Shown here: piece by piece, positions 1 to 8,795 of the stretch
Layout of the letters: each line of letters starts with the position of its first letter
How positions within the stretch are numbered: the stretch's first letter is position 1
Source of the DNA: an uncultured Actinomyces sp.
GTDB lineage: Bacteria > Actinomycetota > Actinomycetes > Actinomycetales > Actinomycetaceae
Assembly (NCBI GenBank): GCA_938040725.1
Contig: CALHZX010000136.1
Span: 1-37,271 of the forward strand
Length of the DNA: 37,271 nucleotides
Direction of reading: 5' to 3'
Position numbers and translations under genes: made by a program
The notes under the pieces: generated by a model
Told to the model about the DNA's origin: nothing
What the model saw: only the letters and a program-made list of their open reading frames with translations
The model's database searches: none

Positions 1-58
1 CCCCTCCAGCGTTTTCTCGCTTACTGCCTCAGCGTCGCGCATCCCATCATGAACATGG

Positions 59-93
59 ATGAACGCCCGCGACACTTCGTCGCGGGCGTTCAT
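59..93. terminator. Candidate bidirectional terminator hairpin after putA
   Basis: A perfect 15-bp inverted repeat (59-73 and 79-93) with a 5-base loop lies 48 bases beyond the putA stop codon. There is no uridine run on either side, so this would be a stem-only terminator of the kind often proposed in high-GC actinobacteria. It could also protect the 3' end of the putA mRNA. I see no gene between base 1 and the putA stop. Confidence 0.55.
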
Positions 94-140
94 TGTCCTC
101 CATCGAGCACAGAGGCTCTACCGAATACCCAACGCGAACG

Positions 141-3100
141 CTACAGGAGTCCCGCAGCCAAGTCCAGCGGGGTTCCGAAACGGTGGTTCGTGATCGAGAC
201 CGCCTGCTCGCGCAGGAAGGGCAGTAGCTCCGCATGCGGGCACGGCGTCACCGCTCCCGTGTACAGCGCAACGTCGGGGCTTCCCCCACTCGCGCGGCTC
301 GCGCGCTCCCAACGATTCTCCGAGGACTCCTCGCGCGGGCCGAGGACGCGCACGCGCATCCCCAAGCCACCCGAGTTCGCCACCATCGACAGGCGCGACT
401 CCCACGAGCTCGTATCCTCGACAGTCACCTCAATGTCCAAGGACTCCAGCAGCTCCAGCACGGGCTGGGGCAGTGTGTCAGCGACCGACAATCCGATGGG
501 GCCACCGGCAAGGAGGCCGGCTGCCAGAACACGAACAGTATCTACCAGCGGCGTTCCGCTGCCCGCTCGCACCAGAACCGGTGTGGGACGGTAGCGCAGG
601 ACGTTACGCTCACACGCCATGCCGGTCACGTCGCGATTCACCCCGTAATCACAGGCCCAGGCGGCCGCGTCTGCGCGAATGGCACGGGTCAGCTCGACCG
701 CTTCGTCCTCGCTCAGATGGCGCGCGGCAGCTCCGCTCAGGGCGAGCACACTCGGGGCAAGAGTCTCAGCGTTCGTGGCTTCCACCGCAGCGGTGGCACC
801 GCGGTCCGACTCGATGTCGCCCAGACCCAACAGGTACGAGGGACCGCCGGCCTTCGTGGTCGATCCGATGGCCGAGCGCTTCCACCCACCAAAGGGCTGG
901 CGGCGCACGATAGCACCGGTGATGCCGCGGTTGACGTACAGGTTCCCTGCCTCAATACTATCCAGCCACATCGCTAGTTCCTCGGTGTCGAGGGTGTGCA
1001 GGCCGGAGGTCAGGCCGTAGTCAACCTCGTTGACGGCCTCGATGGCTTCCTCGAGTGTATCGACACGCATGACGCCGAGGACGGGCGCGAAGTATTCCGT
1101 CAGATGGAATTCGCTGCCGGGTACCACGCCCGCACGGATACCCGGGGTCCATAGCCCATCACCTAGGTACCGAGGCCTGAGAACCCAGTGCTCTCCCTCT
1201 CCCAGGGTGGTCAGGCCTCGCACGGCCTTCTCATCGTCAGGCACGACGACGGGGCCGACCTGCGAATCGAGGGATGCTGGCAGTCCCACACGCAGCGACG
1301 CGGTCGCATCGACGAGCTGGCGAGCGATGCGGCTCGAGCGCCCCGCGGATCCGACGAGGATCAGCAGTGAGGACGCCGAGCACTTTTGTCCCGCGTGCGC
1401 GAAGGCCGAATGAACGATGTCGCGCACCGCCAGATCAGGGTCAGCGGACGGCGTGACGATAATGGCGTTCTTGCCGCTCGTCTCACCCAGCAGGTGCATG
1501 TCGGGCTTCCAGGAGCGGAACAGACGCGCCGTGTCATACGAGCCGGTCAAGATGACGCGGTCGACACCCTCGTGCGTGACCAGATGGCGCGAGACGTCCC
1601 CGTCGTCGAGCGGGGCGAGGGCCACGAGCTCGCGGGGAAGCCCGGCCTCGTGGAAGGCCGCAACAAGCTCCGCGGCGCAGCGCTTGGCCGGCGGGGCCGG
1701 CTTGAGAATGACGGAGCTGCCCGCCACCAGAGCAGCTGCGACGCCGCCCACCGGAATGGCCACGGGGAAATTCCACGGGGAAGCGACGACTGTGACGTCC
1801 GCCGGCACGAATCGCGCCCCCGCCATGTACGCCTCATCGGCGAGCTGCAACGACGCATTCGCGTAGTGATGACAGAAGTCGATCGCTTCGCTCACCTCGG
1901 GGTCGGCCTGATCGATGGTCTTGCCGGCTTCGGATCCGGCGACCTCGATGAGCTCGCCCCGGCGCGCGGCAAGAACATCGCCGACACGATGCAGTGCGGC
2001 TGCACGCTCCTCGGGGGCCAGGGCCTGCCAGTCACGTGCCGCCTTGGCACTGGCCTTGATGAGGCCGTCGATCGCCTCGCTCGAGGACAGCGCCTGCTCG
2101 CCGGCGCGCACGGCCTCCACCCCCCGCGTCGAGGTGGGGATGGCCGCAGCGATGTCGCGTGCCCACTGGCGGTTAGCAGCCAGAGCGGGATCGGAATCCG
2201 CTTCGGAGGCAAATGGACGACGCGCGCGCTCAGCCAGGCTCCCCTGCTCTGGCGCCACCCCGGCCTCGCGCTCAGTCAGACGGTTCTGGCGGCGGTTCGG
2301 CATGGGAACGGGCGCGTCCGGATCGACGTCGGACAGTGCTGCGAGGAATCGATCTCGTTCGCGGGCGAAGACGTCCTCGTTTGCGGCAATATCGAAGACC
2401 CCAGACATGAAGTTCTCGGGCGCCGCGTTTTCCTCGAGGCGACGCACCAAGTAAGAAATGGCAACATCGAACTCACGGGGATTGACGACCGGGACGTACA
2501 GGAGGAGAGAACCGACGTCGCGGCGCACGACCTCCTGGATGCCGGTGGCCATGCCGGAGAGCATCTCGAACTCGACGCTGTCCTCGACGCCGCGCGCAGC
2601 GCGCAGCTCGTAGGCGAAAGCAATGTCGAAGATGTTTTGTCCGGCCACGCCCAGACGAATCGCTCGCGTCCGTTCCGGAGTCATCGCCCAGGACAGCATG
2701 CGCTTGTAATTGGTGTCGGTCGCCTGCTTGGAGGGCCAGGTCGTCAGCTCCCAGCCGTGGATCTCCGCGTCCACCTTCTCCATAGACAGGTTCGCGCCCT
2801 TCACGATGCGTACCTTGATACGCGAGCCTCCCGCATCCACACGCGCGCGTGCCCAGTCCTGGAGGCGTTGGAGAGCACCGAGAGAATCGGGGAGGTATGC
2901 CTGGAGGACAATGCCCGCCTCGTAGCCGCGCATATCCGGCTGGTCGAGGATCGCGTTGAAGACAGCGATCGTCAGGTCGAGATCCTTGTAGTCCTCCATG
3001 TCGAGGTTGAGGAAGGTCCCGTTGTCACGGGCAAGGCGGTAGAGGGGCAGGAGGGCACTCACGCCGTGGTCGACGACCTCCTCGAAGCCCCAGGGGTTGT

Positions 3101-3704
3101 GGGGGCCCGTCACGGCAGAAACCTTGATGGAGACGTAATCGACGTCCTCGCGAGTCACGAGGCGTGAGACCTCGGCCAGGCGATGGGCCGCTTCCTTCTC
3201 ACCAAGAACCGCCTCGCCAAGGAGGTTCACGTTCAGACGATGACCGCCTGTGCGCAGGCGCGCGAGCGCCGGGCCGAGCCCCTTATCCGTCGCGTCAACA
3301 ACGAGGTCACCGACAATCTCACGGAACACGCGACGCGCGGTAGCAGTCACGGTACGCGGAGCGAGGAGTGAAGCAGCCGAGCCAAGCCCCATTGCCGCAG
3401 CAAGCGCAGGTGGCAGAAAGTTCTTGCGCCCAGCCGACAGACGCTTCATCGCCGCGCTGGCGACATCCAGATCCGCTGGCCGCACAACATCGTCAACAAA
3501 TCGAGTGGTGAAGGTCAGACCGTCCGGATCCGCGAGAATCCGGGAGAGCAGCTTGGCTGATCGCGGCGTCGGCTCATGGGCGGACTCGTCGGCCCAACGG
3601 CGGGCTCGAATGATCGCTCTCTCCCCCAGCGCCCACAGATCATCGGGGCAGCGTCGAGCGTTGGAATCGGGGTGGGACAGGGTAGGAACGGCGGCGTTCG
3701 TCAT
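141..3704 (-). CDS. putA: Bifunctional proline dehydrogenase / L-glutamate gamma-semialdehyde dehydrogenase (PutA)
   Basis: This 1187-residue enzyme would oxidise proline to glutamate in two steps, with an FAD-dependent proline dehydrogenase and an NAD-dependent aldehyde dehydrogenase. The proline dehydrogenase barrel covers roughly residues 60-460 and contains the conserved RIVKGANL segment near 300. The aldehyde dehydrogenase covers about 540-985, with the general-base glutamate in LGETSGK (about 741) and the nucleophilic cysteine in AGQKCSAS (about 775). About 190 further residues, ending in a segment like the PutA oligomerisation flap (EQAVSITN), suggest a type-B PutA. No ribbon-helix-helix domain is present at the N-terminus, so it should not be its own repressor. 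I chose the ATG at 3704 because GGAGGT lies 6 bases upstream; an in-frame start at 3749 has no such site. The TetR-family gene upstream on the same strand is a possible regulator (inference). Confidence 0.95.
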   Translation of the reverse strand: MTNAAVPTLSHPDSNARRCPDDLWALGERAIIRARRWADESAHEPTPRSAKLLSRILADPDGLTFTTRFVDDVVRPADLDVASAAMKRLSAGRKNFLPPALAAAMGLGSAASLLAPRTVTATARRVFREIVGDLVVDATDKGLGPALARLRTGGHRLNVNLLGEAVLGEKEAAHRLAEVSRLVTREDVDYVSIKVSAVTGPHNPWGFEEVVDHGVSALLPLYRLARDNGTFLNLDMEDYKDLDLTIAVFNAILDQPDMRGYEAGIVLQAYLPDSLGALQRLQDWARARVDAGGSRIKVRIVKGANLSMEKVDAEIHGWELTTWPSKQATDTNYKRMLSWAMTPERTRAIRLGVAGQNIFDIAFAYELRAARGVEDSVEFEMLSGMATGIQEVVRRDVGSLLLYVPVVNPREFDVAISYLVRRLEENAAPENFMSGVFDIAANEDVFARERDRFLAALSDVDPDAPVPMPNRRQNRLTEREAGVAPEQGSLAERARRPFASEADSDPALAANRQWARDIAAAIPTSTRGVEAVRAGEQALSSSEAIDGLIKASAKAARDWQALAPEERAAALHRVGDVLAARRGELIEVAGSEAGKTIDQADPEVSEAIDFCHHYANASLQLADEAYMAGARFVPADVTVVASPWNFPVAIPVGGVAAALVAGSSVILKPAPPAKRCAAELVAAFHEAGLPRELVALAPLDDGDVSRHLVTHEGVDRVILTGSYDTARLFRSWKPDMHLLGETSGKNAIIVTPSADPDLAVRDIVHSAFAHAGQKCSASSLLILVGSAGRSSRIARQLVDATASLRVGLPASLDSQVGPVVVPDDEKAVRGLTTLGEGEHWVLRPRYLGDGLWTPGIRAGVVPGSEFHLTEYFAPVLGVMRVDTLEEAIEAVNEVDYGLTSGLHTLDTEELAMWLDSIEAGNLYVNRGITGAIVRRQPFGGWKRSAIGSTTKAGGPSYLLGLGDIESDRGATAAVEATNAETLAPSVLALSGAAARHLSEDEAVELTRAIRADAAAWACDYGVNRDVTGMACERNVLRYRPTPVLVRAGSGTPLVDTVRVLAAGLLAGGPIGLSVADTLPQPVLELLESLDIEVTVEDTSSWESRLSMVANSGGLGMRVRVLGPREESSENRWERASRASGGSPDVALYTGAVTPCPHAELLPFLREQAVSITNHRFGTPLDLAAGLL

Positions 3705-3858
3705 GCGTAGACCTCCAGGCGTGGATGAGCGACGGATTCTCCGCGTCACGTGCAGCGGCTTCGCTGGACACGTTCGGCAAAACTCCCGACATCGTGAAGT
3801 ATGCTGGTTTGTCCATGCTACCCCTTCTCAGGGTTCTCCGTGGCACCAACGCATGACC

Positions 3859-3864
3859 ATAATA
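3859..3864 (-). promoter_or_regulatory. Candidate -10 element for putA
   Basis: Read on the minus strand this is TATTAT, a near-consensus -10 element about 155 bases upstream of the putA start. I see no convincing -35 hexamer at the right distance. If it is real, the putA message has a long leader. The 272-base gap between the TetR-family gene and putA holds nothing else I recognise except the terminator candidate next to the TetR stop. Confidence 0.25.
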
Positions 3865-3943
3865 CGAGCAACAAGGGACCTAAGCCCCAACTCGCGAAAA
3901 ACAGCCGCAAACCCTCATCACCTGTGCCGCTTTTCACAACACG

Positions 3944-3964
3944 GCGCCTCCTGTTCGGAGGCAC
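3944..3964 (-). terminator. Candidate terminator after the TetR-family gene
   Basis: Arms at 3944-3951 and 3957-3964 pair over 8 positions with one mismatch around a 5-base loop, 12 bases past the stop codon of the TetR-family gene. The downstream minus-strand sequence contains TGTTG rather than a clean uridine run. It would separate the regulator from putA transcription. Confidence 0.4.
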
Positions 3965-3976
3965 CCCCGGCCTCAT

Positions 3977-4621
3977 TCACGAACGAATGAGCCAGCGCAC
4001 CTTCACGTCGTCAACCACACCGGCCATCACCTCGTGCATATTGAATTCGCGCCCACGATCCGCGCGCGAACACAACCACTGCACCTGAAGACCATCGGAG
4101 AGCGCAACGAGTTTACGTGCGATCTGCTCACTGGGCGCATCGGCGCGAACCTCGCCATGCACCTTGCCATGCTCGATCGCATCAATCAGGTAGCGAATAG
4201 CATCGAGCAGATGGTGACGGAACCACGGATGAGCCTGATGTCCGGCATCGATCACGGCAGCCGACATCGCCGTGTACAGGGCGACACCATCGGGATGACG
4301 TTGGTTGTGCGCAACCATATCCACCCACGCATCAAGCGCGGCCTCCGCTCCCTCCTCAGCGCGCGGAAGACGACTAACAGTCCGACGATCACGCTCATCA
4401 AGGACAGCCGCGAGGAGCTGATCCTTCGACGCGTAGTGATGCAACAGGCCGGCCTTGGAAATATCGGCTGCGCGCGCAATATCCGCCAGCGACGTCGCAA
4501 CGAAACCACGCGTCGAAAAAAGGATCAGCGCCTCCGCGAGGATACGCGCCTTTTTATCCTCACTGCCGGCCTTCGGTCGACCGGGCTTGCGCGTCTTCAT
4601 TGCCTGGGCCTCATTGCTCAT
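3977..4621 (-). CDS. TetR/AcrR-family transcriptional regulator
   Basis: A 214-residue DNA-binding regulator. The helix-turn-helix lies at about residues 24-70: an ARILAEALILFSTRGF helix, then TSLADIARAADISKAGLLHHYASKDQLL, the standard TetR signature ending in the conserved H-Y-x-S-K-x-x-L. The remaining about 140 residues form the helical ligand and dimer domain, which does not identify a ligand. I chose the ATG at 4621, with GGAG 7 bases upstream, because the 42 extra residues from a start at 4747 would run through the promoter region and are not TetR-like. It lies directly upstream of putA on the same strand, so it might control putA, itself, or the membrane-protein gene upstream. This is context only. 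Many TetR proteins repress their own promoter, and an inverted repeat lies just upstream. Confidence 0.9.
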   Translation of the reverse strand: MSNEAQAMKTRKPGRPKAGSEDKKARILAEALILFSTRGFVATSLADIARAADISKAGLLHHYASKDQLLAAVLDERDRRTVSRLPRAEEGAEAALDAWVDMVAHNQRHPDGVALYTAMSAAVIDAGHQAHPWFRHHLLDAIRYLIDAIEHGKVHGEVRADAPSEQIARKLVALSDGLQVQWLCSRADRGREFNMHEVMAGVVDDVKVRWLIRS

Positions 4622-4663
4622 GCGGCTGCTCCAGATTCGGTGTGACAGGGTTACCAACAACCC

Positions 4664-4669
4664 ATCATA
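4664..4669 (-). promoter_or_regulatory. Candidate -10 element for the TetR-family gene
   Basis: On the minus strand this reads TATGAT, 42 bases before the chosen ATG, which would give a leader of about 35 bases. The expected -35 position falls near 4687-4692, at the edge of the inverted repeat 4692-4730. The -35 sequence itself is weak. A short palindrome, GGTAACC, lies between this element and the start codon. Confidence 0.35.
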
Positions 4670-4691
4670 GCGTGCAACCGCCGCTACGACA

Positions 4692-4730
4692 CCGGGTATG
4701 CGAACTTCTTTCGCGAGTCCGTATACCCGG
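4692..4730. repeat. Nested inverted repeat between the TetR-family gene and the membrane-protein gene
   Basis: CCGGGTAT at 4692-4699 is matched by ATACCCGG at 4723-4730, and a second inner inverted repeat (GCGAA / TTCGC) sits inside the spacer. It lies 25 bases past the stop of the membrane-protein gene and directly upstream of the TetR -10 candidate. It could therefore be a terminator, a TetR operator, or both. No uridine run follows. Confidence 0.5.
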
Positions 4731-4755
4731 CGCGTCGATGACCTCATTCGAGGCC

Positions 4756-5952
4756 TCAGTAGCCGAATCGCACCTCGAACTGGGGCTTACCCGACGCATC
4801 CAATTCAAGCTTGCCATTCTTGTCGGTCTTCACCGTGGCCGTCACCCGAGACGTGACGTCATGCTGCTTATCCCAGCTCTCCATGCCCTGAATCGTAAAC
4901 GTCGCTTCGCCGGTGTACTCACCACCCTCGTCCGTCGTCGCCTTCATCGCTGTGGGCATCGTCTTGACCTGCAAGAGAGCCAGGGTCCGAGACTGAACCG
5001 CCATCGGGCAGGCAGTATCAATATTGCCCGGGACAGTCGCGCACGAGTTCGTGAGCGCAGCAGCCGCTTCGAGCGCAGCGGCGGCCATCTTGTCGTTATA
5101 CGTGCCCGTCAGCTCAACCGTGCCACCGTATATCGAACTGTCGTACCCGGTCGCAGCCTTGACGGACAGAGTCTTGGGTGCCGCATCAATGTAGTCTCCC
5201 GTCTCCTCCGGGGTGAACGTGTAGACGCCGGGGTAGAGCACGAGAGAGCTGCTGGATCCCTCCTTGAGCGTCGCAATCGAGAGCTTTTCTCTGCCGATCG
5301 AGAAGGCCGCGACGTTGTCCGCCTCCACATCGACGCGGGCAACCATCGCATCCTGGATCTTCCAGTTCTTCAGCAGCCCAAACGTCTTCTTGGCCTGGCT
5401 CACACGGAAAGAGCGGGTGAAGCGTTCGCCGTCAAGGCGCATCGTCGCCGTCACGACGCGCTCCTTCGCATGCTGCGCATCGTCGACGGTCACATCCTCA
5501 ATCTCGATGCGGGCGCTCGCCGAGGCCATGACCTGGTCAGAGAGCAATCCGCGCTGGTCATTGGGCAGACCGGGATCAACCATGGCCGTCGCAGCGCTGG
5601 CCTTACCCTCCGCGAGGAGACCGAGATACTGGCGGACCTGCGCCTCGGGTGTGCGTGTCCAGTTCGCGATCGTCAGGGCGACGGTTCCGACAACCACGAG
5701 GACGACGAGGGCCACAACGCTGATCGCGATGCGCTTGATACGTCGGCGGCTCTTGGTGGACATCGGGGTGAACGTCACGCCCGTCTGGGGCACGACGGGC
5801 GCCTGAGCGGTGGCGTACTGAGGGTTGGCCGGGGCAGGAAGTGGAGTCACGTTGTCCGAGGGGCCCGGAGGTGGGGGCACCTGCGGATTGCGTTCAGGAG
5901 CGGGAGGAGGGACGCTCATCCCCTGCCTCACATCGCTTGCATGCGGTTCCAT
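4756..5952 (-). CDS. Proline-rich single-pass membrane protein of unknown function
   Basis: A 398-residue protein I do not recognise. Residues 1-65 are rich in Pro, Ala and Val and probably cytoplasmic. A basic patch (SRRRIKR, about 68-74) precedes one hydrophobic helix at about 75-96. The remaining about 300 residues would be outside the cell and are rich in Thr, Ser and Val, with two cysteines (in TNSCATVP and DTACP) placed to form a disulfide. The start at 5952 has GAGGAG 5 bases upstream; a second in-frame ATG at residue 12 has a poorer site. A degraded paralogue lies immediately upstream on the same strand, so the pair arose by tandem duplication. The C-terminal part contains an acidic-basic repeat-like stretch (KTDKNGKLELDASGKPQF). 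A surface or envelope-stress role is possible but not shown. Confidence 0.85.
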   Translation of the reverse strand: MEPHASDVRQGMSVPPPAPERNPQVPPPPGPSDNVTPLPAPANPQYATAQAPVVPQTGVTFTPMSTKSRRRIKRIAISVVALVVLVVVGTVALTIANWTRTPEAQVRQYLGLLAEGKASAATAMVDPGLPNDQRGLLSDQVMASASARIEIEDVTVDDAQHAKERVVTATMRLDGERFTRSFRVSQAKKTFGLLKNWKIQDAMVARVDVEADNVAAFSIGREKLSIATLKEGSSSSLVLYPGVYTFTPEETGDYIDAAPKTLSVKAATGYDSSIYGGTVELTGTYNDKMAAAALEAAAALTNSCATVPGNIDTACPMAVQSRTLALLQVKTMPTAMKATTDEGGEYTGEATFTIQGMESWDKQHDVTSRVTATVKTDKNGKLELDASGKPQFEVRFGY

Positions 5953-6028
5953 CGCTTCTCCTCACTGTGCTGGCATCGCCGATCTGCGCGTCTGGGATAT
6001 AACGCAAGGCTCAACGGATACGAACTCG

Positions 6029-6058
6029 ACAATATCCCATAGCGTCACGGCACCTCAA
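6029..6058 (-). promoter_or_regulatory. Candidate promoter of the membrane-protein gene
   Basis: On the minus strand TTGAGG (6053-6058) and TATTGT (6029-6034) are separated by 18 bases, about 77 bases upstream of the ATG at 5952. This fits a housekeeping sigma factor promoter, though both hexamers deviate from consensus. Confidence 0.35.
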
Positions 6059-6153
6059 GGACACGCGCTCATTGCATCGGACACCGAGACCCCGTCGGCA
6101 TCGGATAACAGACGTGTGGTACCCGTCCACACCAGATGGACGAGCACCACACG

Positions 6154-6173
6154 GGAGTCCTGCGAAGGACTCC
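6154..6173 (-). terminator. Candidate terminator hairpin after the pseudogene
   Basis: A perfect 8-bp stem (6154-6161 / 6166-6173) with a GCGA loop on the plus strand begins 2 bases after the TAA stop of the degraded paralogue. No uridine run follows on the minus strand. It may be a relic of the terminator that served the once-intact gene. Confidence 0.4.
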
Positions 6174-6175
6174 GA

Positions 6176-7304
6176 TTAGCGGGCGAAAGACACCCCAAAA
6201 TCAGGCTTGCCATCCTGATCGAGCTTCAGGAGCCCATCACTGTCGAACTGCACATCGAGAATCAGCACGGTATCCACGTCGCGAGTCCCCTCCATGTAGT
6301 ACTTATTCGAGTACGTCGCTGTGAAGGTGACGTGCCCCTGGAACGCTCCCGGGTCTGTCGTCAGCGGCTCCACGGATGTGGGCATCGTTTTAACCGAGAC
6401 CGCGGTAAGCGCATCGCTCTGAATCGCAAAGGGACACACCGAATTCTGGTTGCCCGGGATGGACGCGCACGAGTCGACAATCTCCTTACCAGCCTCGAGC
6501 GCCGCGTCCTTCAGATTATTGTTGTAGGTGGCCAGCAGGGACACATCGCTCGCATCGCCGTCGGTATTCGTACGATGGACAACATCGAGCACGGCAACGG
6601 TCACAGGAGTTGAATCGACGTACTCACTCGGCGCGACCAGCGTCAACGTGTACACGCCCGGGTAGAAGAAAAAGGTCGCTCCCTCCCCGGTGACATGCTT
6701 CTTCGGAGCATCGGCACTCACGTCACCAACGGTGAATTGGGCGTATCCCTGAGCATCGACGCTCACCTGGGTTACCAGAGCATCCTTGACCTGCCAGTTG
6801 TCCAGAACACCCATCGTGGGCTTCGCTTTCGTCACGGTGAACTGGTGCGTGAAACGCTCACCGTTGACCTGCATGGTTGCGGTCACCGAACGCGTGCTCG
6901 ACTCATCGTTCTTGTTGACAACGACATCTTCGATGACCAAGCGAGACTGCGCCGAGGCCATGACACCGTCGGTGAGGAAGGTTCGCTGATCGTTGGGAAC
7001 GCCCGGGTCGACCATCGCAGTTGCAGCGCTCGCATTACCTGCCGCCAGCAGATCCAGCTACTGACGCACCTGCGCCTCGGGGTGCGCGAACTATTTGCCA
7101 CCTTGACCCCAATCACGCCAGCGATCACCAGCACAGCGAGAACACCGACGACGATCCCGACCAGTTTGATGCGCTTCTTACTCGCCGCAGACATCGGCGT
7201 GAAAGCAACGCCACCGCCGCCAGAGACCGACGGATTCGCTCCCGCAGGCCCCGTTGGTGGAACCGGAATCGGCGCGCCCATCGGTACATTTTCTCAGTGC
7301 CCAT
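6176..7304 (-). pseudogene. Degraded tandem paralogue of the proline-rich membrane protein
   Basis: Two reading frames together reproduce the neighbouring membrane protein. The first encodes a Pro/Gly-rich start, the FTPMS-basic patch and a membrane helix. The second encodes the extracellular domain (for example MVDPGVPNDQR against MVDPGLPNDQR in the intact copy). The join is broken twice. A one-base deletion near 7078-7082 shifts the frame after SSRTP. In the restored frame a TAG stop at 7058-7060 replaces the tyrosine codon of the intact gene (VRQ-stop-LDLL against VRQYLGLL). There may be a third lesion: the only start with a good ribosome site (GAGGAG, ATG at 7304) is out of frame with the Pro/Gly-rich segment. 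Reinitiation at the ATG at 7015 would give a 279-residue fragment without its membrane anchor, and no ribosome site precedes it. Independent lesions argue against a sequencing error. Confidence 0.85.
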
Positions 7305-7488
7305 CATGTGCTCCTCACACCCATTGACAATCCATGACCGAGCCAGCAGCACACCTAGTATGCCCGGACAATCGGCCATTCAGGCGTGCTCAGTATCACG
7401 CCACAGGTGCCCATAGTCAAAGAGCGATCACACTACGGATGCGCCGTTCCCACCCACAGCGGACGGACACGGCGCATGGAGCAGGCTG

Positions 7489-7680
7489 TCAGGCGTCGGC
7501 GTCCGCCTCGACGACGGGCAGTGCCTTCGTCGGCGGCACGCATGCGTCGCCCGCCAACGCCGGGAGGGATAGGCCAGCGGTCGCCGGTATCTCTTCCGAC
7601 GACTCCGCGAGTTTGCGCGCCACGCGCGACATCGGTTGAGACGAGGCCTCGTGGCCTTCGGTCGTTCGGTTCATCCTCAT
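7489..7680 (-). CDS. Small hypothetical protein
   Basis: A 63-residue frame starting at the ATG at 7680 behind GAGG about 6 bases upstream; a second ATG lies two codons later. Codon third positions are strongly G/C biased, as expected of real genes here, which is the main support. The sequence is polar at the N-terminus (MRMNRTTEGHE), has a basic helix-like middle (SRVARKLAESSEE) and an Ala/Pro/acidic tail with a single cysteine. There is no signal peptide or membrane segment and I do not recognise a family. It lies 73 bases downstream of thiL on the same strand, so it may be cotranscribed. The remaining about 180 bases between this gene and the pseudogene contain nothing I can identify. Confidence 0.45.
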   Translation of the reverse strand: MRMNRTTEGHEASSQPMSRVARKLAESSEEIPATAGLSLPALAGDACVPPTKALPVVEADADA

Positions 7681-7753
7681 GCTCTTCCTCTTGCTTTCCT
7701 CCGCTGAGCATGCAAGCATTCGGCGCCCCAGCTACTCAGCGGTCCACATCACA

Positions 7754-8749
7754 CTAGTCTACGGAATCAGCCTGGAAATGGTCCCACGCCCCGCGCAGGA
7801 CCTCGCCATCGAACATCGCGCAGGGATCCTCGCCCGACTCGCATGAGCGGGCTCGACCGATCACTCGGAAGCCTTCCGGCAGCGCCACGTCTGTCGGGAA
7901 CGCAGCGATCATGCCGTGTTCCTCTCCTCCTTGGAGCACCCACCACACGGGATCCGCTCGGCAGATGCGAGCCGGAGTCTGCAGACGCCTGGCCTCTTGC
8001 TCAATCGCGGGCCGATCGAACTCAATAACGACTCCCGAGGCCTTGGCGATGCGCGCGGCGTCCGTGGCGGGTCCATCCGACAGATCCATCATTGCCCGCG
8101 CACCCGCAGCCGCGGCCGCGACGCCCGACCCAAGAGGGGGCGACGGTGCGCGGTACGTGTCAACAAAGGGAGCGAGGTCACCCAGCTGCTCGACGCCTCG
8201 GGCCGATAAATCAACGTGCCCGCCGTCGAGCAGATCGAGCCCGGCGTAGGAGTAGCCCAGAGTGCCGCTGACCGCGACGACGTCACCGGCGCGCGCGCCG
8301 TCACGTCGTACCACCGGCCCCGGGCAATAGCCAAACGCGGTAATGGAGATGACGAGCTTCTCCCCCGCACTCAGATCGCCACCAACGACGCCCGCTCCAG
8401 CCTCGCGCGCGCGGTCCCCCAGCCCTCGGACCACATCCAGGAAGACATCTGCATCCATCTCCCGAGGGGCCACGATCGAGGCCACCAGAGCTGAGGGACG
8501 TCCACCCATCGCGTCAATATCCGCGAGATTCTGGGCGGCAACGCGGGCGCCGACCTCGTAGCCGGTTGACCACGAGAGGTGAAAATGCTGGTCCTCCACC
8601 ATGACATCCGTCGTCACAATAAACGAGCCTTCGGGAGCTGCGACCTCGGCGCAATCGTCGCCGATGCCGATGATCGTGCGCTCGCCACGCGGGAAAGACT
8701 CGCGGAAATGGGAGACCAACTGGGCCTCGGACAGGTCACCTAACTTCAT
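7754..8749 (-). CDS. thiL: Thiamine-monophosphate kinase
   Basis: ThiL phosphorylates thiamine monophosphate with ATP to give thiamine diphosphate, the active cofactor, in the cytoplasm. The 331-residue protein carries the family's nucleotide- and metal-binding motifs in order: GIGDDCA (about 28-34), TTDVMVEDQHF (about 46-56), NLADIDAMGGRP (about 74-85), GGDLS (about 123-127) and DLSDGPATDAARIA in the second half. I chose the ATG at 8749 because MKLGDLSE matches the usual ThiL N-terminus, although its ribosome site is weak. A TTG at 8794 has GAAAGG upstream and lies 2 bases beyond the preceding stop, so a 15-residue longer form is possible. It follows the RNA methyltransferase gene closely and is probably in one operon with it. 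No other thiamine gene and no TPP riboswitch are visible. Confidence 0.93.
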   Translation of the reverse strand: MKLGDLSEAQLVSHFRESFPRGERTIIGIGDDCAEVAAPEGSFIVTTDVMVEDQHFHLSWSTGYEVGARVAAQNLADIDAMGGRPSALVASIVAPREMDADVFLDVVRGLGDRAREAGAGVVGGDLSAGEKLVISITAFGYCPGPVVRRDGARAGDVVAVSGTLGYSYAGLDLLDGGHVDLSARGVEQLGDLAPFVDTYRAPSPPLGSGVAAAAAGARAMMDLSDGPATDAARIAKASGVVIEFDRPAIEQEARRLQTPARICRADPVWWVLQGGEEHGMIAAFPTDVALPEGFRVIGRARSCESGEDPCAMFDGEVLRGAWDHFQADSVD

Positions 8750-8795
8750 GAAAGACAGCCTAGTCGCGTCCGCCTCGCTGCGCCGCGAGGGCAAC

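Noticed and set aside
1386..3167. Long plus-strand open frame (593 codons) opposite putA
   Set aside because: It is exactly antisense to well-conserved putA coding sequence; long mirror frames are expected in high-GC genes with biased third positions. No ribosome site and no recognisable protein sequence.
7754..7760. thiL or the methyltransferase truncated relative to family
   Set aside because: Both have full sets of motifs and normal lengths.
8749..8794. TPP riboswitch upstream of thiL
   Set aside because: thiL lies directly behind the preceding gene; there is no room for a leader and no TPP-box sequence.
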